From the NCBI GenBank assembly GCA_031841125.1, contig CM063106.1, forward strand, positions 38,250,001-38,314,000: a DNA stretch of 64,000 bases, given 5' to 3'. The translations under genes and the position numbers were made by a program. The notes beneath the pieces are model-generated. The model was not told where the DNA came from and searched no databases. It saw only the letters and a program-made list of their open reading frames with translations. Shown here piece by piece: positions 54,176 to 64,000 of this stretch (position 1 is its first letter; every line of letters starts with the position of its first letter). The DNA comes from Acanthococcus lagerstroemiae (taxonomy: Eukaryota > Arthropoda > Insecta > Hemiptera > Eriococcidae).

Positions 54176-55415
54176 CAGGGCTGCAATTTTTATGCACAAA
54201 AACTAGTAAAATATGCGCATATTTTATGCACTGAATTCAGTCTAAATAATATGCCGAAAATGTGCGCCAAAATTGTTAAATAGTATGCATTGATTTGCAG
54301 ATACAATATGGGTATATCATTTCAAAGGGAAAATTAAGTTGGATACACTGAGACAATTTTTATCATATTTTTAAATGATCCAGCAAAGTATCTCCTTAAG
54401 AGTCCAATCACCTTAATGCACCTAACACCTGTTCGTAATTTCTTGATGATTGATGAATGTGACGCGGACAAGAGAAAGGTTATCTCGCGTGCAAAAGAAC
54501 ATATTTTTCTAAACGCTTTTCTACTGATTTATTAAGTATTAAGTCTTCTCAATTTTTTTTTTTTGGAGTCCGGCATCATTCTCAGAACTACAAATACAAC
54601 TTTTTGGGGTGAAAAAATTGAAAAATAAGCAGAATTGGTGCAAAATATGCGGTAAATGCCAAAATATGCGAAATATGCAGGAAGAAGTGCTGCTCATTTG
54701 ACTCAGAATTCTGTGATTCGTGAAGATCTTTTGAAACTTACACCTGTACACCATAGATAAAAATATGTGGCAGTTTCTATAAAAAGGGGTAACTTTGTCA
54801 ATCGATCAAAGTCTCAGAAAATGCAAAAAAAGAAAAACAAAATTTTTTGGTCGAAAAAATCAATTTTGAGATTTTGGTTGATTTCTATAGAAAAAAACAT
54901 CACAATAACAAAGAGACAAAATTGACGCGCATGAGAGAGAAGAGGGAGAGAGAGAAAGAGAATTATGAAAGAGAATGAGTAAAGAATGCGAGTGTCTGCG
55001 TTCGCTTCTTCGTGGTTTTTCGGAGCTCACGAATAAATCCGATGTTCTGAATTGTAACCACGCAGAAGAGCGAAAAATTACCTTTCCAACAAACCCTCGT
55101 CGAAGCTGGTAACATGATTCCGCGGCGAGTTAGGGCCGCTTGACGGAGTGGGAGAAGAAGGTGTATCTAACTTTAAACGCGTTTTTCCCAAAGACGTGTT
55201 TTCGCGCCTTCTTGTTACACTCCTTGGTTACACTCATCTTTGACCGCTTGTATCTCCGGAACAAGAAACGCTACAAATCTCGCCAATAGCCCGTTGGAAT
55301 GGGCATTCATTCCTCTATCACGTACTGTCTGTAACTCAAAATTCGTCGGATCGACAAAGTTACCCCTTTTTATAGAGACTGCCACATATGCATTCGCATA
55401 AAAATTGCAGCTCTG
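54176..55415. mobile_element. hAT MITE with nested TA-flanked MITE, 8-bp TSD
   Basis: The edges CAGGGCTGCAATTTTTATGC and reverse-complement CAGAGCTGCAATTTTTATGC are a 20-bp TIR with one mismatch. GTCATTAT flanks it at 54168-54175 and 55416-55423, a perfect 8-bp duplication. The interior is rich in AAATATGC/GCATATTT words. A second MITE (54766-55386) is inserted near its right end, leaving only about 29 bases of right terminus. Without it the element is about 620 bp. Confidence 0.93.
54766..55386 (-). mobile_element. TIR MITE family GTGGCAG, copy B
   Basis: The edges TGTGGCAGTTTCTATAAAAA with GGGGTAACTTTGTC, and the reverse complement TGTGGCAGTCTCTATAAAAA at the right, form a TIR of more than 35 bases. 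TA lies outside both edges (54764-54765 and 55387-55388), as in Tc1/mariner-type insertions. The interior matches copy A (14458-14923) in inverted orientation and has a (GA)n stretch where copy A has (TC)n. Confidence 0.88.
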
Positions 55416-55423
55416 GTCATTAT

Positions 55424-58400
55424 AATAGAATTTTCCAATTCTAAATTCTTTGTTTTCTCTTTCAAGGTATAATTTGCTTATTCTTAAATTTTTAAATGAC
55501 CATGACTGAAAATAAATGACTTAAATGGCTGTTAGACACTCTGATACAGCATACTACACCCCTCCCCCAAAAAATCCACCAACGCCGATGAATGTAGGTC
55601 AACACTATTGAAAAAATTACCCCCGAAAAATTTTTCAGCGACGCCTCTGAGTATCATGCATATTTTTCCAAAATCTCATCGCTGAAACATTGCGTATAGG
55701 CGAATGAACCAGATAATAAATAAATTAACAATGGTAGAAAGAACAAATCAAATGATTTGACACGCAAATAAATGAATGGCTGGAAAGAAGTAACGATTTT
55801 AGTATTTCAGTGTCGCGTGCGTAGGTTCATCGCTATATTAGGCGGAGCGCCACGCGATGACAACCGTAACGCCTACGGGCGCGCTTTGACATGTGTTTTT
55901 CGAAATTCAAGCGTAAGTCGGCACGGGTTAATACTATTCAATTCGGCTGAAATTTTCAAAGATTTATTTTTACACTCAAGGGAAAACACTTAGTGGGAGC
56001 GGAGATGAAAAAACATTCGAATATTTTCCGTTTTCGCTACGAGTTAGTGACATCCTACAGTCTATAAATTATTTTTATGTCGTTTTGACTCGAGTTTGAA
56101 AATTGTTACCCCTGAGATGGAAAGGGGATTCAGAATTGAAAAATCAGGACACACACTGATCCATTATCTAAGCCTGTGTATGATTCTTTAGGGTTTGAAA
56201 GTCATTTAAATCATTTCTTGCATGAAATCGAAAATTATGATAACTATGAGCACATCAGTGGGGGAAGAGGGGGGCAAGGAAACAGATTATTATAAGTAAC
56301 GCGATATCACGCGATTTTAACACAGTCGCTTGTGGAAGCATTTCAGACGATTTATTTCATTGAAGTAGCGCTTTCTCAGATGTACAACTGATCTTTCCGC
56401 TGGAAGAAAACCAGCTGATTTCTATACGAGCCGAAAAGGAAAAATCTGTTTCGTCTGGAAGAAACGCTCGACACGACACGGCTGATAAACTTTTTTATGG
56501 CCGTTCTCAGTCTCGCTATACTATCCATCGTCGAAGTTATTTGAAATTTTATTTTAGATCTTTATTATTCGAGTATTATTGCTGAATTGGCTGAGGCTTC
56601 CGCGCTTCCTAAAAATGAATAGGATTGGTTGATGTTTTTCGTAATGTGGACGTCGCGTCGCTGTAAAATTTCGCGTGTAAACTTTTGTCAACGGTCCACG
56701 AATAAAGATAAAGGGTTGCGATGGGAATAATCAATGGGATTGGCCAAAAAATTAGGACAGTCGCTCTGAGATTTAGCAAGGGAATTCAAGGGTCTACGTC
56801 AAATAACGAGTAATGGAGATGAGTTACTCTCGACGATTCCTCACTGTTGGTTAATTTTCACGGTAAACGAAATTATTCACGAGAAGTTCTTACACTCGAA
56901 GGCAAATCAACATCGTTTGATTTTTCATACTGATTTCAAATCTATACATCGAATTTCCCTCTATTGATTGTTTATGTCCAAAACGATAGGGCTCACAGGC
57001 TGTCAAAAGGGGCATCATTTTTACAAACATAGCACACTCATAAAAAAGTCGTGAAGAAAACAAAGTCACTCATGCGACTACAAGATTCTCTCACTTCCTT
57101 CCCTCCCTTGTCGTGAGTAGTTATCGTTTGTGAACACCATAAGCCTAGCATCAGGGGGACCAGGAAGCCGGAGCCCTCTCAACGATTCTTCTTTTTCTAA
57201 AATTTGTCTGGTCCTCCTTTACAGTCAAAAATAAATAACCATCAGTAAAAACTGTCTCCACCCTGACCCATCCAGAGGTATAGGTATACCCAAAGACCCA
57301 TCAACAAATTAAACTGGGGGAGAGGTCAAACATTTTTTGCTCGCTCGGCTCACAAGCCCAATTCTTTAATCCACGTCACGTCTATGGTGAATACATTAAA
57401 TTCATTTTCAGTGTTGCTTTGGACACATAACAATGAACGTCTTCATGCGGAGTTGAAACTTGAAATGTGGGCTCAGTGCCCTCAAGCACATTGGCAACAG
57501 GATTTCTTGCCATATTACTGAGTTTATTTTTGAGGTTATTTCATTTGTACCGCACAGCCATAAAGATCAACATGGGACTGAAACCTTTTAAATAGACGGC
57601 AATACCTATACAACGTTAACATAAGTGATATCGAATTTATAATTCCACGAGGCGCTAAATTCATTGTCGACGATTTTCTTAATTTTATTTTGAAATTAGT
57701 CTTGAAGGAGTACATGTTATACAAGGTTTCAGGTACAGTACTCATCGTTTGTACAATTTTTGCAGATCATCATTCAAATTCACAGCATCAGGAGTCACGA
57801 TTAGTTCTCATTACTTTTTTTCGAGACCATGAAGCATTAATCAAGGGTTGCAGTCTACTGAAATTATATATTAAAAATGATTTGAACTTTTTAAAATAAT
57901 GATGAATTAGTACTACGATGTATCGCGATCAACGTGTTTCGAAGTAGCAAAAATATTAACACGAATAACAATGACTTGACATTTAATCAAACTAAAATAC
58001 CTGCTTGGAATTTCACTAAACTAAAACAATAAAGGTCTCGAAGTTATGAAAAATTTAGGCTCGGGTAGAAGAGAAGGTGACTCGAAACTTCAGACCACTT
58101 GTAACCGTTTAAATACCTATCATGATAAATTAGTTACTCATGGAGAGATTCTTTTAAACTTGTCATGGAGGAACTAATTATTACTCTTTTTTTTTTTTTT
58201 TTGCACACTATATAAAATGTATGTCTTGGTGACTACAGAGCGTTCATTTTGTCAGCCAGAAACAATTTAGGATCAACAGGTACGTACAGGAAAAAAGTAC
58301 CTACTGAATTTCGAAGAGCTTCCCAACCCCACCCACTAGTACATCATTAGTGACTCGAAGTCATAGTCAACAAACACATCTTCTACCTTTTCTTTATAAG

Positions 58401-59109
58401 AATACCACCAATATTTGGAAAGAAATAGTACAATCCTAAACACATTTTATTTCATGATTTGGCTGCCACGTGTATCGAAAATAAATACTTGTATTATTAT
58501 AAAACTTAACAGAAGTCATTGACAGGTGAAAATAAAGGCCGATGGATCTGAAAAAGTCCTGAGCTCATTATTTTCCCTCTAAAAGCAGACAAAAATACAC
58601 GAAGAGAACAACAGAGACATAATTTTTCCTTCCAAAGAAATTTGAGTTGAAAATGTTTCGGCAATAAGGCACAAAATCCAATGAATTAGATCAATTTGAG
58701 AGGTCTTGGGTTCTCCACTTTCCTCGCCTAAATCGAAATCCCATGACAGATTCTCTACCTCAAATCCAAAAGACTGCAGAGCAGGTCTGATATCCTAAGA
58801 TTCTATTAGACAGAAAGATGAAAAGGAATGCAGATAGACAGATAAGTAGACAGACGAAAAATCTTTTCTATATTATTTCTGTTATTTTTGTATTTTCCCA
58901 TTTTTGCAGCGTCTGATTTCCATGAAGGATAAAAAGGGTACCTAAATGCCCGAAAGCGCTCAGTTGAAAATTAAGTGAGCGTCCCAAAAATGAAGTGAAA
59001 ATAAAGAACGAAAATGAGTAGAAAAAATGAAAAGGAAGCCGACACAGAAAAAAATGTTTGAGATACTTTTCCATCATTTTCCCAAAGGCACACTTCATCT
59101 AAATCCAGC
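55424..59109. other. No gene seen
   Basis: About 3.7 kb of mostly AT-rich unique DNA. CpG is somewhat higher at about 55800-56060 and 56280-56900. Short frames (up to 76 codons) show no recognisable family. A T-run lies at 58183-58202. I see no terminal repeats or arrays. Confidence 0.5.
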
Positions 59110-59480
59110 ACATTGTTCTCGAAAAGTATTAAGTAAGCTCTGAATGAACCTTCATGCGTTTTGAACCAGTTTCGAAAAGGGTTTCAGACAAAGAAAAAAT
59201 GTCTACTAACGGCCTAAAGAATCATAACGAATCTTCAAAAATATGGAGTTTCAAAAGTCATCAAGTCTTAAGAATATTCATCAAATCTAAGAAAGGCATA
59301 AAAAATGGGAGGTAAACAAAGTTTATAGTCTTACCCAATCTTGAACACGTTTTGAAATGCCCTAAAAGTTTTCAACAAGTGTAGGAGAGTCTTCGAGAGT
59401 CCTTATCAAGTAATGTTTGAGAAAGCCATCAGTATATGAAGTGGAGAGACTCATGAGGGCTGATAGGAATCAAAATAATG
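59110..59480 (-). repeat. GACT-motif array
   Basis: AAGAATCATAACGAATCTTC and GAGAGTCTTCGAGAGTCC-like units with 10-11-base spacing, more degraded than the block at 50090. Confidence 0.5.
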
Positions 59481-59801
59481 CTGGAAATTCTTCTGCACGT
59501 ATGATTTTTCAATTTTTTTGGTGAGGAGCTTTTTCCCGAATTACCCCTTTATTTGTGCCCATGGGTACATCATAGATGACAATAGGCGATGTTGAGGAGG
59601 AGAAAGACAGCACATATTCGATAGTTCGTAGTACAAAGAAGACAAATTTTTGAGAAATGCGAAAGCCAGGCAGGACATACAAGTAGAGAGTGAGAAGTCG
59701 CCTCAAGTTTCAAGTTTCAAGAAAAATCCAAAGCACTCGAGACCATACCTCTGGAGAGAGGGTTCAACTTCAACCTTAGCCAAAAATACTTCTTTTACAT
59801 A

Positions 59802-60159
59802 TCGTCGGGTCAGTGCGATTTGGAGCTAAATCCAATTTTTCTCGAAAATGAGATTTTGGTATCATTGGAAAGGTAATTTCATGCTGCATCGAATAAAACA
59901 CTGTATTTAATGCCGCTTTCAATAATTTTCTTTTAAATTAAAAAAAGTAAAGGTGTCAAATTTTGGCAAAAATGTGCTATATCCAATCATCTGAAATTTG
60001 GTGGGAATATAACAAGCTCACAGATGAAGGTTCGTACAAAGACATACCACATTATTTTGTTGATCAATTCTACTTTGTCAGTACACTCTTGATATTAAAA
60101 CTTTTTTTCCCTCTTCAGCAAAATTTTGTATGTAGCTCCAAATCACACTGAACCGACGT
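59802..60159. mobile_element. TA-flanked MITE with 30-bp TIR
   Basis: The left edge TCGTCGGGTCAGTGCGATTT, continuing GGAGCTAAAT, matches the reverse complement of the right edge ACGTCGGTTCAGTGTGATTT plus GGAGCTACAT, with about five mismatches in 30. TA lies outside at 59800-59801 and 60160-60161. The internal word ATTGGAAAGGTAATTT also occurs in the GTGGCAG MITE family. A 62-codon frame inside (59963-60151) has no recognisable motif. Confidence 0.78.
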
Positions 60160-60720
60160 TATATATTTTTGAGAAATTGAAAGAATTCTCATTCACTTAG
60201 CTCACTGGTAACTCTTGTCTTGTCCTTTACAGGCTTAAACATCCATTTCCAGTGATCTAACTACGACCCTGTAACCATTACTTTGTTCACTCAAATGATC
60301 CTCAATAAACGGTTAGACTGAATGTTTCTCCAATTTTTATCAAGTTTTAATAAGAACCAAGAAAAAAATAATAGAGAGAAAAGAACAGCATAAGATGTGA
60401 TGTTTTCTCAAATTTGAGGACTTGAGAGAATGAATGTACAAAATACAGTTTTGATAATTTTGAACTGAGCAAGATAATCAAGATAGAACAGGCAACAATT
60501 TGAATGTATACTTTAAATCCGATGATCTGTGCCGAACGGTGACATTTATTCCACATATGGTTATAAATTATACTTGTTATATTGTAGGATTAAAAGTCTT
60601 AAACGAGTCTTGAAGAGTCCGTGGCCACTAAACAAAGAGTCAAACCGATAGGATAGAATTTAAGAAAGTCTTGATCAAGTTTTTCAGAATTTCAATCAAG
60701 TATGGAGCCTAGAAGGGGTA
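60160..60720 (-). repeat. Unique DNA ending in a GACT block
   Basis: From 60160 to 60580 nothing is recognised. From about 60585 to 60720 GAGTCTTGAAGAGTCCG and AAGTCTTGATCAAG units show the GACT-array motif again. Confidence 0.45.
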
Positions 60721-60779
60721 TACAGTCTCAACGATTCTCAAATAAGAATTGAAAAATTTTGGCCAATCTGAAGATTTCG

Positions 60780-61140
60780 ACGCTTTGCACGTGGGAAGAG
60801 TGGCTCTTCCGCAGTACCAAGGGACTCTCAGCTGGACTTCTACCTCACGCAGGTGATGTGCGGTCATGGTGTCTTCAACAAGTGCCTGCACCGGATGGGC
60901 ATAGCAGAGAGCCCGCGGTGCTCCTATTGCGCTACAGGAGGGCGCGATGATGATACCTGGCACACCCTGTTCGAGTGTCCGGCATTCGATCAAGAGAGAG
61001 AAGAAGCGACGGCCGCCTTTCGAAACGCGGGCATTAAGCCGCTTACACCGGACAACCTGGTCTCGACAATACTGAAGAGTAGAGATGCATTTGAAATCCT
61101 AAAAATATGCATGTTTAGATTCGCTTTAAAATGCCTTTGA
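60780..61140 (+). pseudogene. R1-like retrotransposon C-terminal fragment
   Basis: A frame with one shift reads SQLDFYLTQVMCGHGVFNKC, LHRMGIAESPRCSYC, DDTWHTLFECPAF, QEREEA and LTPDNLVSTILKSRDAFEIL. This is the R1-clade C-terminus with an intact CxxC...H...C zinc-binding pattern (CSYC, WHTLFEC). It is the best-preserved R1 coding scrap in the window, but RT and endonuclease are missing and no 3' tail follows. Confidence 0.82.
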
Positions 61141-62859
61141 AATTTATTTGCATACATGAGCTGCATTCAAAATATCTAAACGGATCTTTTTAATCAGTGA
61201 AAAAATAAAAACTAGTATGTTTAATAATTAGCCTGATGACTATTATTAGCCATAACCCACTTTGGTGGAACATTCAAAAATTATCGTCAAAATCGAATTC
61301 AGTTTCCTTAGAAACCTGTATATTAATTACCCTATATAATGTCACCTCAATATGTTCCAGCCCCCCTCCCCGTAATTATTAATTATTACAGACCTCAATA
61401 ACGTAATATTTTAAATTTTCAAAGAGGAAATTTTGATAATTAGGGCGTAAAGTAACTTTGTAACAACTGAAAGCTTTTTTCCTCACTGCATTATTTCGAG
61501 AATATGTACAAAACATGCATTTATTTGGGAAAAGTGCAAAAGTATGCATTCATTCCAGAATATGCAAAGTAATATTGGTATTTTTGGAATCAGGAAGTCA
61601 TGAAACGTAAAGATATGAGGTCACTGGGTGTGTAAGAAGTATTAGCAAACAAAATATACTATAAAGACATACAATGAACTGTAAAAAAAAAAACTTCCAA
61701 AACTAAGTTATTTGGCTCCTCCCAGTACATCAAAACTCCCTAAATACTTCAATAGATCTTCACAGCAAAAGACACTGTACATGAAAGAAAAAAACAAAGG
61801 AAAAAATAGAGCAGATTGATTGCAAGTTTTTTCTTCAGATTTTAATATTGTTTCATAGTAGGCTCGTTGTTCGTGTAGCGAATTGTTATCATTGTAGAAT
61901 GGGCTGAATTTAATAAACAAATTCTGGGAACAACTAATCCACAGAGAACTTAATTATTCCACAACCCTCGAAAACGTACCTGCGCCTATATTCCGGTGCA
62001 GCCAGAGACCGGGCAGGTCTTCATTTCACCGAAATCAAGGTCTAATTATTATTATTTCCGCTAGCATATTCAAGTTGAAAAGAAAACAAGCGTCAATTCG
62101 AAAGCCGTCGCCTTCGAGCAAATAAGCTAAAATAGGCGAAGTATTCCAGTAAAGTTCTTTGACTGAGTTTTAATGAGTTGCATGATAACGAAGTTAACAT
62201 GAGTTTCATTGAAGTCAGCAATTCCGGTGGAAAGTCTCAAGGTATTTGAGCATGGAATTAGTTGTACATCCTACACTAACACCGGAAAAAATGGAAAAGT
62301 TATATAGTTGACGAAGAATCAAGATAATGAACAACATCTAGGGACGAGTATCTTCATCTTTTAATTTTTGTTTCAAACGTTACGAAATAGCGCACCCGCA
62401 CGAATCCAGTTCATGTAATAGTTCGAATCAAAATAATTAATTCCGATCCAATAATTTGTATTACATTCATCTACCTTTATTGCTTAAATCGCACGTTATG
62501 CGATAATTTAAAAGAAACAAAAAAGAAGAAAATGAGAAATGCTTCACTGCAGCACGTTGCCGAAGATAAATAGCCTTAGAAGGGAGAAAAAAGAAACGAA
62601 GAGGAAAATTTGAAAAATAAAGTCGTTGGTGAAGAACGAAGAATGACATTAAAATTACGAGCAGACAAAAAAAAAGAAGAAAAAAAGAAACTAAAAGAAC
62701 AAAAAACTGGTGTTTCTTAAAACCCAACAGGCGTAAGTAATGTACTACACTGTACAAGCATCTTAAGCATCTAATCTAAAAGTTCATTTATCTTGTTTGC
62801 GTGCAAACGCAACGATTTTTTGGCTTAGAAAAGGAATAAGCTAAAATTCTCGGAAATGT
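61141..62859. other. No gene seen
   Basis: AT-rich DNA. Around 61490-61575 there are ATGCATT/AATATGC words like those of the hAT element at 54176, probably a fragment. The frame at 62467-62757 (minus) translates an A/G-rich purine tract. No gene is supported. Confidence 0.5.
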
Positions 62860-63605
62860 ACAATAGGGTTAGATCGAAAAAATTTTGGAGATCGGAAAGG
62901 GCTAAAAGTTTTATTTGAAAATAAAAATAGAGGGTGCAAAATTTTGTTGAAAAGTATTGAAATTTATCTACTGCCCAATGTGAATGAAGTTTCAAATAGA
63001 GCTTTACATACGATGAATATAGCAGTTCAATTATCATACACATATATGTAGTTACTATCATCTAAATATTTATAAACGAGCAAAATTAACTTTCTTGCAT
63101 CTTGAGGGGAGGAGGGTGGGTCGCTAAGTTTATTTCTGACATCATTTTGACTATAACCCCAATCCTAATACTGCCAGAGGGGACTGTAACCTGCTAACAT
63201 TGACAAAGTAGCATATAACAGCTTCAATCATATTATTCATTGTATTTTTATTTTTTTTTTGGAGAGGGGGAGGGACTTATTTCACGTTTGATGTTGTTTC
63301 GAGCGTGACTCTCGCTCTTGTAGTACCACATGGGGGTCTTGACCAAATATTAAGATGGAAACGAAAACGACAAAAATATTTCAAATTTTGATAATTTATA
63401 CATATAAGATGATAATATCTACGAAATATCATAATCGAACTACCATATTCATTACACATAAAGTTCTATTTGAAATTTCCGTCGCGATCGGCTACAGAAA
63501 AACTTCAACATTTTTCAACGAAATTTTGCACACACTATTTTTATTTTCAAATGAAATTTATAGCCCTACCCAGCCACCGAATTCAATTGTTTCTTTTTGG
63601 ACCGT
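62860..63605. repeat. Divergent inverted repeat, about 200-bp arms
   Basis: The reverse complement of about 62885-63060 matches about 63400-63570 in order: CATATTCAT/TATATTCAT, AAGYTCTATTTGAAA, CAACATTTTTCAAC/CAATACTTTTCAAC, AAATTTTGCAC, CTATTTTTATTTTCAAAT, TAGCCCT. The two strands therefore share the peptide FSTKFCTxYFYFQ. Identity looks like 75-80 percent. The spacer is about 330 bases. No duplication or coding content is seen. Confidence 0.72.
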
Positions 63606-64000
63606 CTTCGTTCCACCACAATGAATACGCTGTGCAAACGGAAAAGTACCTCAAGTCCTTGAGTGCTATGCGACAATAATTAAAACAGAAAGTGGCAGAA
63701 GTGACATTTGGCTTAGGCCTCTTGGTATGCGTGAATTACTAATGACAGCGAAAAGGGTTGACCTGATCTCATTTGACATTGTTTATGCATAAACGTCGGT
63801 GTCTTGTGAGAATGTACAGCTTGAATAGGGTCAAGGGGTACAGATTGACACAAGACGTATTTTTGCCCATAACTGTGAAACAAGTAATCCGATTCGAACA
63901 TGTTCTCTGCGTAAGTACACAGGTTCGTTCCTTGAACATTAAGTAACACCATCTAACTTCGAAATAACTCTAGCCTAAGATGAACCTCGAAGTATAAACT
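63606..64000. other. No gene seen
   Basis: Unique sequence to the window edge. A 79-codon minus frame at 63713-63952 is not recognisable. Confidence 0.5.

Noticed and set aside
62467..62757. 96-codon minus-strand ORF rich in F and L
   Set aside because: It translates the complement of a purine-rich low-complexity tract.
1..64000. CRISPR arrays, operons, bacterial promoters or ribosome binding sites
   Set aside because: No regularly spaced identical repeats with unique spacers and no clustered ORFs were seen; all signals point to eukaryotic nuclear DNA.

Overview
This window looks like nuclear DNA of an arthropod, most likely an insect. The evidence is an AT-rich base composition, many long homopolymers and microsatellites, no operons or tightly packed ORFs, and a mix of eukaryotic transposable elements: RTE-like, Jockey-like and R1-like non-LTR retrotransposons, a Penelope-like element, hAT elements with BED-type and TTF-type zinc-finger remnants, a Ginger2/KRBA2-like element, and a tRNA-derived SINE. 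The species cannot be read from the sequence. I recognise no intact host gene. Nearly all recognisable coding sequence is decayed transposon coding sequence. One short open segment at 46.95-47.18 kb and one two-exon segment at 21.1-21.3 kb are the only candidates for other exons.

Layout. 0-9 kb: a near-perfect 119-bp inverted repeat (1284-1573), one copy of a TATA-bearing dispersed repeat, degenerate GACT-motif arrays, and a long-TIR MITE split by a 5'-truncated RTE-like insertion (7806-8976). 10-16 kb: a GACT array split by a SINE, then a large divergent inverted-repeat structure carrying a hAT element (12908-13816) and a TIR MITE (14458-14923). 17.7-22.1 kb: a Penelope-like relic on the minus strand, abutting a possible 3.3-kb TIR element with CG-rich subterminal repeats and a zeste/Myb-like exon pair. 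22-29.7 kb: GACT arrays peppered with small hAT-type insertions, plus a complete SINE with a 16-bp target-site duplication. 31-34.4 kb: a hAT-type element with an RTE fragment inside it, a second RTE fragment, and a TTAA-flanked MITE. 36.7-37.9 kb: locally repeated motifs. 40.2-46.6 kb: a Ginger2-like element with GATA duplications, an RTE fragment, a hAT element with a TTF zinc finger, a Jockey 3' end, and an RTE endonuclease half on the minus strand. 47-51.3 kb: CpG-richer DNA, 120-bp tandem repeats, an inverted repeat, a SINE and the longest GACT array. 51.6-55.4 kb: the most complex nest, with R1 pieces, a BED-finger hAT gene split by a hAT MITE, a SINE inside R1, and a hAT MITE containing a TA-flanked MITE. 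55.4-64 kb: mostly featureless AT-rich DNA with GACT arrays, one TA-flanked MITE, an R1 3' end and a divergent inverted repeat.

The elements do not work together as a pathway. The window is a layered insertion record in which target-site duplications (8 bp for hAT, 4 bp GATA for Ginger2, TTAA, TA, and 10-16 bp for SINEs) let the order of insertion be read. The least explained component is a 10-11-bp degenerate repeat built on GACT/AGTC that recurs in at least ten blocks in both orientations.
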